Shown in pieces: positions 52,557 through 62,718 of a stretch of DNA of 64,000 nt. The first letter of the stretch is position 1; each line of letters begins with the position of its first letter. The notes beneath the pieces were generated by a model that was not told the origin of the DNA, ran no database searches, and saw only the letters and a program-made list of their open reading frames with translations. This DNA is from Eubacterium ruminantium (GTDB taxonomy: Bacteria > Bacillota > Clostridia > Lachnospirales > Lachnospiraceae): contig FNUU01000004.1 of assembly GCA_900108205.1 (NCBI GenBank), positions 62,001-126,000 of the forward strand. Reading direction: 5' to 3'. The translations under genes and the position numbers were made by a program.

Positions 52557-53963
52557 CTAGAATCTGAAATATATGAACGGATTATATTTGCTTGAAAGCA
52601 GTGAAAGAATAGCAAGTGCAAATACAACCAGCGAACCGATATATGCAACATAATTGTAGAGATTTACCGACTTTGTTTTTTCAAATTTCGCACGGATCAC
52701 CTTGAAAACAGGTGTCGAAAGAAGTACCGCGAAAACAAGTGCAACAATAAAGAGTCCTGTCAGGCAGGAAAGGATCTTGGCATTTACTGCCGAGTCACCC
52801 ATCGAGCAGTTAAACATCTGTCCGATTATACCGAAGCCCTGTGAAAGCGTATCCGCTCTGAAGAGAACAAAGGCCAGTACAACGACGAGCATGGTATAAA
52901 TATGTCCGATCGGTTTAAACCATTTCTTCTTCGTCGGAATGATCTGGTAGGTCTCAAGCATCTGACAGAAGCCATGTATCATACCCCAGACGATGAATGT
53001 GAAATTTGCTCCATGCCAGAATCCTGTCAGAAAGAATACCAGCAGCTTATTGATAGTAGTACGAGCGTTGCCCTTACGGTTTCCTCCGAGAGGGATATAA
53101 ACATATTCCTTGAACCAGGTTGAAAGCGATATATGCCATCTTCTCCAGAATTCCTGGATACTTCCGGAAATGAATGGATAATTGAAGTTATCCTTGAAAT
53201 CAAATCCGAATACACAGCCAAGCCCTATAGCCATATCACTGTAGCCTGAGAAATCAAAGAAGATCTGAAGTGTATAACATACTGCTCCGATCCACGCTTC
53301 CGGAGTTCCTATAGAACCCGGTGCAAAGGAGAACATGGTATCTGCAACAAATCCCATTTGGTTTGCGATCAGAACCTTCTTGCCGAGTCCGTAGATAAAA
53401 CGGTTCATACCACGGCTGATACGGTCGATCGTAAACTCTCTCTCCTCGATCTGCTTTGCAATGTCTTCGTATCTTACGATAGGACCTGCAATAAGCTGAG
53501 GGAAGAATGCAATATAAAGAAGAACATAGAAGAGATTCTTCTGAACCAGCTTCTTGTCACGGTAAACATCGATTACATAGCTCATTCCCTGGAAGGTAAA
53601 GAAAGAAATACCGATAGGGAGTCTTATGTTTGGTACATGAACGGAAAAACCGGTCAGATTATTGAACTGTGTTACAAAGAAACCGGTATACTTGTATGCG
53701 ATAAGAAGACCTATATTTATTATTACTGCAAAAAATACCGCCAACTTCGCATGCTTCTCACCTGCGGCAAGCCGTCCGCAAATATAATTGAGAACTATTG
53801 ATATCAACATGATCATAACGGCAACCGGTTCTCCAAAAGCATAGAAAACCAGACTGGCTATGACCAGAATGATATTACGCATGGTCTTCTGTCTTATTAA
53901 TGCATATAGCAAAAATGTGACAGGAAAGAACATAAACAAAAAAACTACTGAACTGAATGTCAA
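52557..53963 (-). CDS. MBOAT-family O-acyltransferase (AlgI/DltB-like)
   Basis: 468 residues with about eleven membrane helices. The invariant His lies in G-F-W-H-G-A-N-F; R-R-W-H-I-S-L-S-T-W-F and Y-I-P-L-G-G-N-R-K-G are family hallmarks of AlgI. It moves an acyl group across the membrane for polysaccharide O-acetylation together with the DHHW protein downstream (16-base gap). No D-alanine ligase genes are nearby, so D-alanylation is unlikely. Confidence 0.94.
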   Translation of the reverse strand: MTFSSVVFLFMFFPVTFLLYALIRQKTMRNIILVIASLVFYAFGEPVAVMIMLISIVLNYICGRLAAGEKHAKLAVFFAVIINIGLLIAYKYTGFFVTQFNNLTGFSVHVPNIRLPIGISFFTFQGMSYVIDVYRDKKLVQKNLFYVLLYIAFFPQLIAGPIVRYEDIAKQIEEREFTIDRISRGMNRFIYGLGKKVLIANQMGFVADTMFSFAPGSIGTPEAWIGAVCYTLQIFFDFSGYSDMAIGLGCVFGFDFKDNFNYPFISGSIQEFWRRWHISLSTWFKEYVYIPLGGNRKGNARTTINKLLVFFLTGFWHGANFTFIVWGMIHGFCQMLETYQIIPTKKKWFKPIGHIYTMLVVVLAFVLFRADTLSQGFGIIGQMFNCSMGDSAVNAKILSCLTGLFIVALVFAVLLSTPVFKVIRAKFEKTKSVNLYNYVAYIGSLVVFALAILSLLSSKYNPFIYFRF

Positions 53964-54107
53964 TTTCTTACCCTCCTGATTCCGCGAAACATTAAATGTT
54001 TCTCATTTTTTCATAATATCGAGATGCGAAATCCGCCTCTTATAATTTTTGTGAACAGAACCTTTGCGGCAGATTATCCAGCTTGTTTTTCTTTAGCCAA
54101 GGTATAT

Positions 54108-54136
54108 TGTATAACTTTTCTTTTCAATAATGTCAA
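54108..54136 (-). promoter_or_regulatory. Predicted promoter of the MBOAT-DHHW operon
   Basis: Minus-strand TTGACA, 17-bp spacer, TATACA. It lies in a 391-bp gene-free stretch (53964-54354) that also holds a perfect ATTATGAGA/TCTCATAAT repeat (54161-54191) and CGGTAA/TTACCG near 54214. Confidence 0.65.
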
Positions 54137-54254
54137 TATAATTTACCAATTGAAGATAATATTATGAGAAGCAAAAACCGCATCTCATAATCCTGCGGAA
54201 CTAAAGTCCCTACGGTAACTTAAATTTACCGGCTGAAAATAAATCGATTATATA

Positions 54255-54300
54255 AAATGCCAACTGTCAAAATGCTATTCACATTTGACAATTGGCATTT
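54255..54300 (-). terminator. Hairpin terminator after the ANTAR gene
   Basis: AAATGCCA-TGTCAAA pairs with TTTGACA-TGGCATTT; the minus strand continues with only ATTTTATA, so it is a weak terminator. Confidence 0.5.
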
Positions 54301-54354
54301 CATATATCATCCAATAAAAATAACGGCCATATGATCATGAAACAAAACACACTA

Positions 54355-54942
54355 TCAGCTCAGATCATCAATAATATCCTCAGCCATAAGCTTTCTGGTA
54401 ATACCTTCATCCATGGCATGCTTTCCGATATATCTATGAGCTTCTGCCTCAGTCATTCCCTTTTTCTCTATAAGGAGACATTTGGCTCTTCCGATCAGCT
54501 TCTCCTCGCTCAACCGTTTCTCAAGAGATCTGATCTTATGATCAAACTCAAAAAGTCTCACCTGCGTTGCTATCATGAATTTAACTGCTCGCCTCAGAAG
54601 ATCGTACTCCACAGGCTTGGGAAGCACCATAACGCCATAATCTGTAACATAATCCGCCACATCCTTCATGATCTCATTCGGAGTTACAATAAGGACAGAT
54701 GATGAATATGTTGTACATACATCCATGGCAAACTGATGCCCCATCTCGTCGGGAAGAGGTGCACTGATCACCACAAGATCGAAGCTTCTCTCAAGGATCA
54801 TTCTCCTGGCGGCTGAAGCACTTCTTTTAATCTCTATAGACGTAAAATTTTCACCTGCAACAGCTTTTTTTACTATGGTATTAAATTGTTCAGATCCGCC
54901 GACGATTATGATCGACTTTTGTCTCTCAATATCCTTATTCAT
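54355..54942 (-). CDS. ANTAR-domain antitermination regulator with pseudo-receiver
   Basis: 195 residues. Residues 1 to about 120 keep the receiver fold, but the phospho-acceptor Asp is Ser (V-V-I-S-A-P-L-P) and the acidic pair is G-G-S, so it cannot be phosphorylated normally. A coiled linker leads to the C-terminal ANTAR RNA-binding domain (about 138-193: A-K-C-L-L-I-E-K-K-G-M-T-E-A-E-A-H). ANTAR proteins prevent early termination by binding twin hairpins in nitrogen-related leaders. It stands 148 bases after the GS-like gene, a common clostridial pairing. Confidence 0.9.
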   Translation of the reverse strand: MNKDIERQKSIIIVGGSEQFNTIVKKAVAGENFTSIEIKRSASAARRMILERSFDLVVISAPLPDEMGHQFAMDVCTTYSSSVLIVTPNEIMKDVADYVTDYGVMVLPKPVEYDLLRRAVKFMIATQVRLFEFDHKIRSLEKRLSEEKLIGRAKCLLIEKKGMTEAEAHRYIGKHAMDEGITRKLMAEDIIDDLS

Positions 54943-54981
54943 CTGATTTATCCTGTTCTGTCACTTATTAAACAAATTAAA

Positions 54982-55031
54982 TACTGTTCAAAAAAAGCAA
55001 GTTACCGGTATAGTTATCCGGACATCGCTAT
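54982..55031. repeat. Conserved upstream block, copy 1 (ANTAR gene)
   Basis: Shares TACTGTTCA, CAAGT, CGGTATAGTT and ATCGCTAT in the same order with 60828-60876 upstream of carA. A direct repeat ATCCGGACAT lies at 55016 and 55036. Confidence 0.6.
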
Positions 55032-55090
55032 ACTGATCCGGACATTCAAAAAACAGTACAGCCATATCTGTTCCCGCCATCATTATTTGA

Positions 55091-56269
55091 TCAACCCTGA
55101 GTATATATATCAATTATCTCCTGAGGAAGTATTCCCTTCACAAAATCACTGTCTGCCGCAGCTGCCGCTGCCTCTTCTCTTGTTTTCGGAAGCATCGGTC
55201 CATTATCATCGTTGATCTCAGGTAATTCAAGCTTATTCTCTATTCCGTACAGACCTGCATGAATAAGAAGTGCATATACTATATACGGATTACTCATGGC
55301 ATCAGGCGACCTTAATTCCACTCTGGTTTTCTTTCCCATATGACTGTCAATGAAAAGAAGCTCAGACTCTCCGGTATCAGACCAGTTTACTCTGTCAGGT
55401 GCAGTACTCCTTCCAAACCTTGCGTAGGAAGCCTCTGTAGGGTTCAGGAAGATCGTTATATCTCTTATCCTGTCCATAATACCGGCTGCAACATGATCAG
55501 CCATATCATTTCCGGCTTCATCATTTGCATAGATATTGATATGATATCCATTACCCGGCATATGCCTTATCGGCATAGGTGAAAAATCAGCCTTAAGACC
55601 ATTTCTGTCGGCAACTGTATTTACTACCATCTTGAAGGTTGTCATCTGGTCTGCTGCCTTAAGTGGTCTGCCGTAATGGAAGTCAATCTCATTCTGTCCC
55701 GGTCCTCTTTCATGGTGAGATCTCTCCGGTGTAAGTCCCATCTTCTCTATGGTAAGGCATATCTCACGTCTTATATTTTCACCCTTATCAAGAGGTGCAA
55801 TGTCCATATATCCTGCATTGTCGTATGGTTCCTCTGTAATATTACCCTCATCATCCTTCTTGAAAAGATAAAATTCAGTCTCTGAACCAAACTTAAACTC
55901 GAAGCCTTTTTCCTTAGCCTTATCAACAGCCTTTTTAAGGATATATCGGGTATCCCCTTCAAAATATTTTCCGGAAGATGTATAGGTATCGCAGAAAAGT
56001 CTTACAACCTTTCCGCTATCCGGTCTCCACGGAAGAACAGCCATTGTTGATGTATCAGGCTTAAGATAGAGATCGGACTCCTTGCAGCCCTCAAAGCCGG
56101 CAATCGCACGTGCATTTATAGGAATACCGTCTCTTATCGCCTTCGGGAGCTCACCGGGCATAACAGATATATTTTTCTGTATACCGAAGGCATCACGAAA
56201 AGCAAGACGTATGAACTTAACGTCCTCTTCTTCTATATATTCCAATACTTTCTCAAGATCGTTTTCCAT
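55091..56269 (-). CDS. Glutamine-synthetase-family protein
   Basis: 392 residues from the ATG at 56269 (AAGGAGAATT upstream). GS fold motifs: N-terminal beta-grasp V-K-F-I-R-L-A-F-R-D, then F-K-F-G-S-E-T-E-F-Y-L-F (metal Glu), N-E-I-D-F-H-Y, G-N-G-Y-H-I-N-I, and a C-terminal R-V-E-L-R-S-P-D. It is shorter than typical GlnA (about 440): the last ~45 residues are missing and the active-site wording differs (G-Y-H-I instead of G-M-H-C). It may be a true clostridial GS variant or a GS-like gamma-glutamyl ligase. It lies between carB and the ANTAR gene. Confidence 0.8.
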   Translation of the reverse strand: MENDLEKVLEYIEEEDVKFIRLAFRDAFGIQKNISVMPGELPKAIRDGIPINARAIAGFEGCKESDLYLKPDTSTMAVLPWRPDSGKVVRLFCDTYTSSGKYFEGDTRYILKKAVDKAKEKGFEFKFGSETEFYLFKKDDEGNITEEPYDNAGYMDIAPLDKGENIRREICLTIEKMGLTPERSHHERGPGQNEIDFHYGRPLKAADQMTTFKMVVNTVADRNGLKADFSPMPIRHMPGNGYHINIYANDEAGNDMADHVAAGIMDRIRDITIFLNPTEASYARFGRSTAPDRVNWSDTGESELLFIDSHMGKKTRVELRSPDAMSNPYIVYALLIHAGLYGIENKLELPEINDDNGPMLPKTREEAAAAAADSDFVKGILPQEIIDIYTQG

Positions 56270-56371
56270 AATTCTCCTTACTTCTCCTTTTCTTAATGAC
56301 CAACCTGAATCGTAAAGCCGGCTGCTCCACAACCTGTTTATATGAGATGCAATTTTAGCTTCTCGATATTA

Positions 56372-59300
56372 TTATATCGTCGAAATCTCAGGAATGATCT
56401 CCTCAAGTACGTCAAGCAGTATTCTTACAGTATCAAGAGATGTAAATATTGTTACACCATTTTTAACCGCACACTGTCTGATGGCTGCACCGTCACTGTA
56501 ATGAATTCCTGACATTATCGCTCTGGTATTTATTATATAGCTTACATAACCTGCCTGAATTGAACGAAGTACTTCATCACTTCCGTCGGAAAGCTTGCCG
56601 CGGAGTCTGGTCCTGATACCATGACTCTTCAGGAATTCGGCAGTACCCTTGGTAGCCTCGATATTAAAGCCCAGCTCATAAAATCTTCTTACAAGAGGAA
56701 GCGCTTCCTCCTTATCCTCATCCGCAAGAGTAACCATTACGGTTCCATATGACTTCATCTTTATGCCCGAAGCCTGCATAGCCTTGTAAAATGCTATTTT
56801 CAGTCTTCTGTCATAACCGATTGCCTCTCCTGTAGATTTCATCTCCGGCGACAGATAAGCATCCATACCGTTCAGCTTTGCAAAGGAGAATGCCGGCGCC
56901 TTAACATACCAGAAATTTTTCTCCGGATGAATAAGCTCTGTAATTCCCTGCTCCCTGAGACTTATGCCCATCATTGCCTTTACTGCTATATCTACAAGAG
57001 GTATAGATGTAGATTTAGAGAGAAATGGAACACTTCTCGATCCTCTCGGATTAACCTCTATAACATATACATCATCATTTTTATCAACTATATACTGAAT
57101 ATTGAAAAGTCCGACAATGCCAATACCGAGTCCGAGCTTTGTTGTATAATCAGCTATCGTCTCCTTAACCTTATCCGAAAGTGAGTAAGGCGGATATACG
57201 CTTGTACTGTCGCCGGAATGAACTCCGGTTCTCTCTACAAGCTCCATGATACCCGGAATAAATACTTCCTTGCCGTCTGAAACCGCATCAATCTCAACCT
57301 CCTTGCCGACAACGTATTTGTCAACAAGTACCGGTCTGTCTTCATCAACCTCAACGGCAGTCTTAAGATAGTGTCTGAGCATTGTCTCATTGGCAACAAT
57401 TTCCATAGCTCTTCCGCCAAGAACGAAGCTTGGACGAACAAGAACAGGATATCCGATTCTTTCAGCAGCCTTGACACCCTCTTCAATATTTGTGACAGCC
57501 TGTCCATTTGGATGAGCAACCGAGAGACTTTCCATAACTTCTATGAAGGCATCTCTGTCCTCAGCCTTAAATATAGCATCACAATCGGTTCCTATTATCT
57601 TCATGCCACGCTTCATAAGTGGCTCAGCAAGATTTACAGCGGTCTGTCCGCCCAGAGAGCAGATAACACCTATCGGTTTCTCAAGATTAACTATATTCAT
57701 GATATCCTCAGGTGTAAGAGGCTCAAAATACAGTTTATCCGCGGTTGTATAATCCGTTGAAACAGTCTCCGGATTATTATTTATAACAATAGCCTCATAG
57801 CCGAGAGACTGAAGTGTCCTTACGGCATGAACAGTAGAATAGTCAAATTCAACTCCCTGACCTATTCTGATAGGACCTGATCCGAGTACTATAACCTTCT
57901 TTCTGTCAGAAGGGATCGACTCATTCTCCTCCTCATAGGTAGAGTAGAAATATGGTACATAACTCTCAAACTCGCTTGCACAGGTATCAATCATCTTATA
58001 AACAGGGAAGATATTGTAGCCTGTTCTAAGCTTCCATATATCCTCCTCCGGAACACCAACGAGTTCTGCGATATATGAATCTGAGAAGCCATGTCTCTTA
58101 GCTTCGTAAAGAAGGTCTCTGTCAATGATCTGTTCCAGAAGTTCCTTGCTGACAGCGAGCTTTTTATTCTCCTGCTGATCATTGTTCGCAGAAAGCTCAT
58201 TTTTTGCAGCATCCTCAAGTCTCTTTGCTCTCTCCTCAAGATTCTTTTCAAAATCAACTATTCTCTTGATCTTATCAAGGAAGAACATATCAATCTTGGT
58301 TCTGTCGTAGATCAGCTGATAATCCACTCCGAGCCACATAAGCTGGGATATTGCATAGATTCTGTCGTCAGTTCCCTCTTCAATATATTTGAGAAGCTTT
58401 TCCTTTGCTTCATTTATATTTTCAGGATATGGCTTGTCAGAGAGACTTGCCGTATCAAATTTCTTCAGATGTATGTGATTCTTGCCGTCCTCAAGTGACC
58501 TGATGGCCTTGAGAAGACTTTCCTCCATGGTTCTTCCTACACTCATGACCTCACCGGTCGCCTTCATCTGGGTTGAGAGTGTATTTGAAGCAAGCGTAAA
58601 CTTATCAAAAGGAAATCTCGGCATCTTTGTTACAACATAATCAAGAGACGGTTCAAAGCAGGCAGGTGTGTTTGCGAGCTGGATTTCGTCCAGATTCATG
58701 CCTACTGCAATCTTTGCCGATACTCTTGCGATAGGATATCCGCTGGCCTTTGATGCAAGTGCGGAAGACCTTGATACACGAGGATTAACCTCGATAACAT
58801 AGTATTTAAATGACTCCGGATCAAGTGCATACTGGACATTACAACCACCCTTGACACCAAGGGCTCTGATGATCTTCAGGGCACTGTCACGGAGCATATG
58901 ATATTCTTTATTGGTAAGTGTCTGGCTCGGAGCAACAACAATTGAATCGCCTGTATGAATACCGACAGGATCGAGATTCTCCATGTTACATACAACGATG
59001 GCAGTATCATTGGCGTCTCTTATTACTTCGTATTCTATTTCCTTGTAGCCCTTGATACTCTTCTCTACAAGAACCTGATGAACCGGTGAAAGAGCAAGTG
59101 CATTTTTCATCATTTCCTTCATCTCTTCAGGATCATATGCGAAACCGCCGCCGGTTCCGCCAAGTGTAAATGCAGGTCTGAGGATAACAGGATAGCCAAT
59201 CTCCTCTGCTGCCTTAAGTCCTTCCTCAATACTGTAGGTGATCATAGAAGGAACAACAGGCTCATTTATCCTCTCACAAAGTTCCTTAAACTGCTCTCTG

Positions 59301-59683
59301 TCCTCTGCCATTTTAATACTGGCTGCATCAGTTCCGAGAAGCTCTATCTCGCATTCGTCAAGAACTCCCTTATCATAAAGCTGCATGGCAAGATTAAGTC
59401 CTGTCTGACCGCCTATTCCCGGTACTATTGCGTCCGGTCTCTCAAATCTGCAGAGCCTTGCAAGATATTTTAATGTAAGGGGCTCCATATATACCTTATC
59501 TGCAATCGTAGTATCTGTCATGATGGTTGCCGGATTGGAATTCGCAAGAACGACTTCATAGCCCTCTTCTTTAAGGGCAAGGCAGGCCTGTGTTCCTGCA
59601 TAATCAAATTCGGCCGCCTGTCCGATAACAATCGGACCTGAACCTATAACAAGTATTTTCTTTAAATCAGTTCTCTTAGGCAT
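56372..59683 (-). CDS. carB: Carbamoyl-phosphate synthase large subunit
   Basis: 1103 residues from the ATG at 59683, the standard M-P-K-R start. Two ATP-grasp halves are visible (G-S-G-P-I-V-I-G-Q-A-A-E-F-D-Y and, about 560 residues later, G-S-G-P-I-R-I-G-Q-G-V-E-F-D-Y), with an oligomerisation region between them and an allosteric MGS-like end. It makes carbamoyl phosphate from bicarbonate, ATP and ammonia delivered by CarA. The start overlaps the carA stop by 8 bases. Near its stop is a CGATAT-AATA-ATATCG palindrome. Confidence 0.98.
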   Translation of the reverse strand: MPKRTDLKKILVIGSGPIVIGQAAEFDYAGTQACLALKEEGYEVVLANSNPATIMTDTTIADKVYMEPLTLKYLARLCRFERPDAIVPGIGGQTGLNLAMQLYDKGVLDECEIELLGTDAASIKMAEDREQFKELCERINEPVVPSMITYSIEEGLKAAEEIGYPVILRPAFTLGGTGGGFAYDPEEMKEMMKNALALSPVHQVLVEKSIKGYKEIEYEVIRDANDTAIVVCNMENLDPVGIHTGDSIVVAPSQTLTNKEYHMLRDSALKIIRALGVKGGCNVQYALDPESFKYYVIEVNPRVSRSSALASKASGYPIARVSAKIAVGMNLDEIQLANTPACFEPSLDYVVTKMPRFPFDKFTLASNTLSTQMKATGEVMSVGRTMEESLLKAIRSLEDGKNHIHLKKFDTASLSDKPYPENINEAKEKLLKYIEEGTDDRIYAISQLMWLGVDYQLIYDRTKIDMFFLDKIKRIVDFEKNLEERAKRLEDAAKNELSANNDQQENKKLAVSKELLEQIIDRDLLYEAKRHGFSDSYIAELVGVPEEDIWKLRTGYNIFPVYKMIDTCASEFESYVPYFYSTYEEENESIPSDRKKVIVLGSGPIRIGQGVEFDYSTVHAVRTLQSLGYEAIVINNNPETVSTDYTTADKLYFEPLTPEDIMNIVNLEKPIGVICSLGGQTAVNLAEPLMKRGMKIIGTDCDAIFKAEDRDAFIEVMESLSVAHPNGQAVTNIEEGVKAAERIGYPVLVRPSFVLGGRAMEIVANETMLRHYLKTAVEVDEDRPVLVDKYVVGKEVEIDAVSDGKEVFIPGIMELVERTGVHSGDSTSVYPPYSLSDKVKETIADYTTKLGLGIGIVGLFNIQYIVDKNDDVYVIEVNPRGSRSVPFLSKSTSIPLVDIAVKAMMGISLREQGITELIHPEKNFWYVKAPAFSFAKLNGMDAYLSPEMKSTGEAIGYDRRLKIAFYKAMQASGIKMKSYGTVMVTLADEDKEEALPLVRRFYELGFNIEATKGTAEFLKSHGIRTRLRGKLSDGSDEVLRSIQAGYVSYIINTRAIMSGIHYSDGAAIRQCAVKNGVTIFTSLDTVRILLDVLEEIIPEISTI

Positions 59684-60767
59684 TCCTGTAATCCTCCATA
59701 TTCTTAATGAATCTGTCGAACAGATATGTACTGTCCTGAGGTCCCGGAGCACTTTCCGGATGATACTGAACAGAGAAACATCTATCCTCCGGAGCCATCA
59801 GTCCCTCAACCGTATTATCAAGAAGATTGATATGCGAAACCTGAAGTCCCGTACCCTTTACCGAGTCGGTATCAACTGCATAACTGTGGTTCTGGCTGGT
59901 AATCTCAATCTTTCCTGTAGCAAGATCCTTTACAGGGTGATTTCCACCTCTGTGACCAAATTTCAACTTGTAGGTCTTCGCCCCGTAGCTCAGAGCGATC
60001 AGCTGATGTCCGAGGCAGATGCCAAAGATCGGCAGCTTTCCGCGAAGCGCCTTAAGTGTCTCGATAACAGGTGTAACATTTTCAGGATCTCCGGGACCAT
60101 TTGAAATGAAAAGTCCATCCGGATCCAGCGATATGATCTCCTCTGCACTGGTGTTATAAGGAACTACCGTTATATTACAGCCATGCTTACTCATCATCTT
60201 TAAAATATTTGTCTTTATGCCGCAATCAATAACAACAACCTTGAATCTTGGATTTGTGGTCCTGATATACCACTTTTTCCTGCAGCTGCACCTTGCAACC
60301 GCATCAGTCTGAACAGGTGTTGAACTGATCTTATCCAGTCCTTCCGAAATCGGCATGGAAGCATCTGTCAGAATGGCTCTGCAGCTTCCTTTATCTCTTA
60401 TCTGTCTCACGAGCTTTCTGGTATCCACTCCGTAAAGCCCCGGAATATCATTCTCTATAAGTAGCTCCGGCAGTGTTCTTGTAAATCTGAAGTTTGACGG
60501 ATTATCGTTGATGTCTCTTACTATAAGAGCTGAAGGTCCTATCAACCTGCTCTCAAAATCCTCATCTGTAATACCATAATTACCTATTAGCGGGTATGAC
60601 ATCACAACCCCCTGATAGGTATATGACGGATCAGAAAGAATCTCCTGATATCCGACCATAGATGTGTTAAATACCAGCTCGCATACGGCCTCCTTATCTG
60701 CTCCAAAGGAATAGCCGTAATACTCGCTTCCATCTTCAAGTATCAGCTTTTTGTTAAATTCGCTCAT
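59676..60767 (-). CDS. carA: Carbamoyl-phosphate synthase small subunit
   Basis: 363 residues. The N-terminal CarA domain (G-Y-Q-E-I-L-S-D-P-S-Y) is followed by a class I glutamine amidotransferase with nucleophile Cys in F-G-I-C-L-G-H-Q and the His-Glu pair in V-Q-Y-H-P-E. It hydrolyses glutamine for CarB. CGAGGAAAAA precedes the ATG. It shares an upstream conserved block with the ANTAR gene, which hints at common regulation by nitrogen supply. Confidence 0.98.
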   Translation of the reverse strand: MSEFNKKLILEDGSEYYGYSFGADKEAVCELVFNTSMVGYQEILSDPSYTYQGVVMSYPLIGNYGITDEDFESRLIGPSALIVRDINDNPSNFRFTRTLPELLIENDIPGLYGVDTRKLVRQIRDKGSCRAILTDASMPISEGLDKISSTPVQTDAVARCSCRKKWYIRTTNPRFKVVVIDCGIKTNILKMMSKHGCNITVVPYNTSAEEIISLDPDGLFISNGPGDPENVTPVIETLKALRGKLPIFGICLGHQLIALSYGAKTYKLKFGHRGGNHPVKDLATGKIEITSQNHSYAVDTDSVKGTGLQVSHINLLDNTVEGLMAPEDRCFSVQYHPESAPGPQDSTYLFDRFIKNMEDYRNA

Positions 60768-60827
60768 GATTTTTTCCTCGTTATCCTATAATCCTTATTT
60801 ATTACATGCTATTTTTGCGTTTTGCTG

Positions 60828-60876
60828 TACTGTTCATGAAAACAGACAAGTCATTCGGTATAGTTTATATCGCTAT
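60828..60876. repeat. Conserved upstream block, copy 2 (carA)
   Basis: TACTGTTCA, CAAGT, CGGTATAGTT and ATCGCTAT in the same order and close spacing as at 54982-55031. It lies within the 174-bp gap before carA. Confidence 0.6.
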
Positions 60877-60941
60877 GCCTTATAAAGATATACAACAATG
60901 ATAAATAATATTCAATAATCAAATAGCACATCTTCATATTT

Positions 60942-62594
<1,653 letters not shown>

Positions 62595-62718
62595 TCAATC
62601 TATTCTCATAAATACACATAATCATCAAATGTGAAGCATAAATATTGATTTTTAAATAATTCCGTCAAATAACCTGACTGTTTTCCAGTATGTTTTCCTG
62701 TAATCTTTCAGTTATTTA

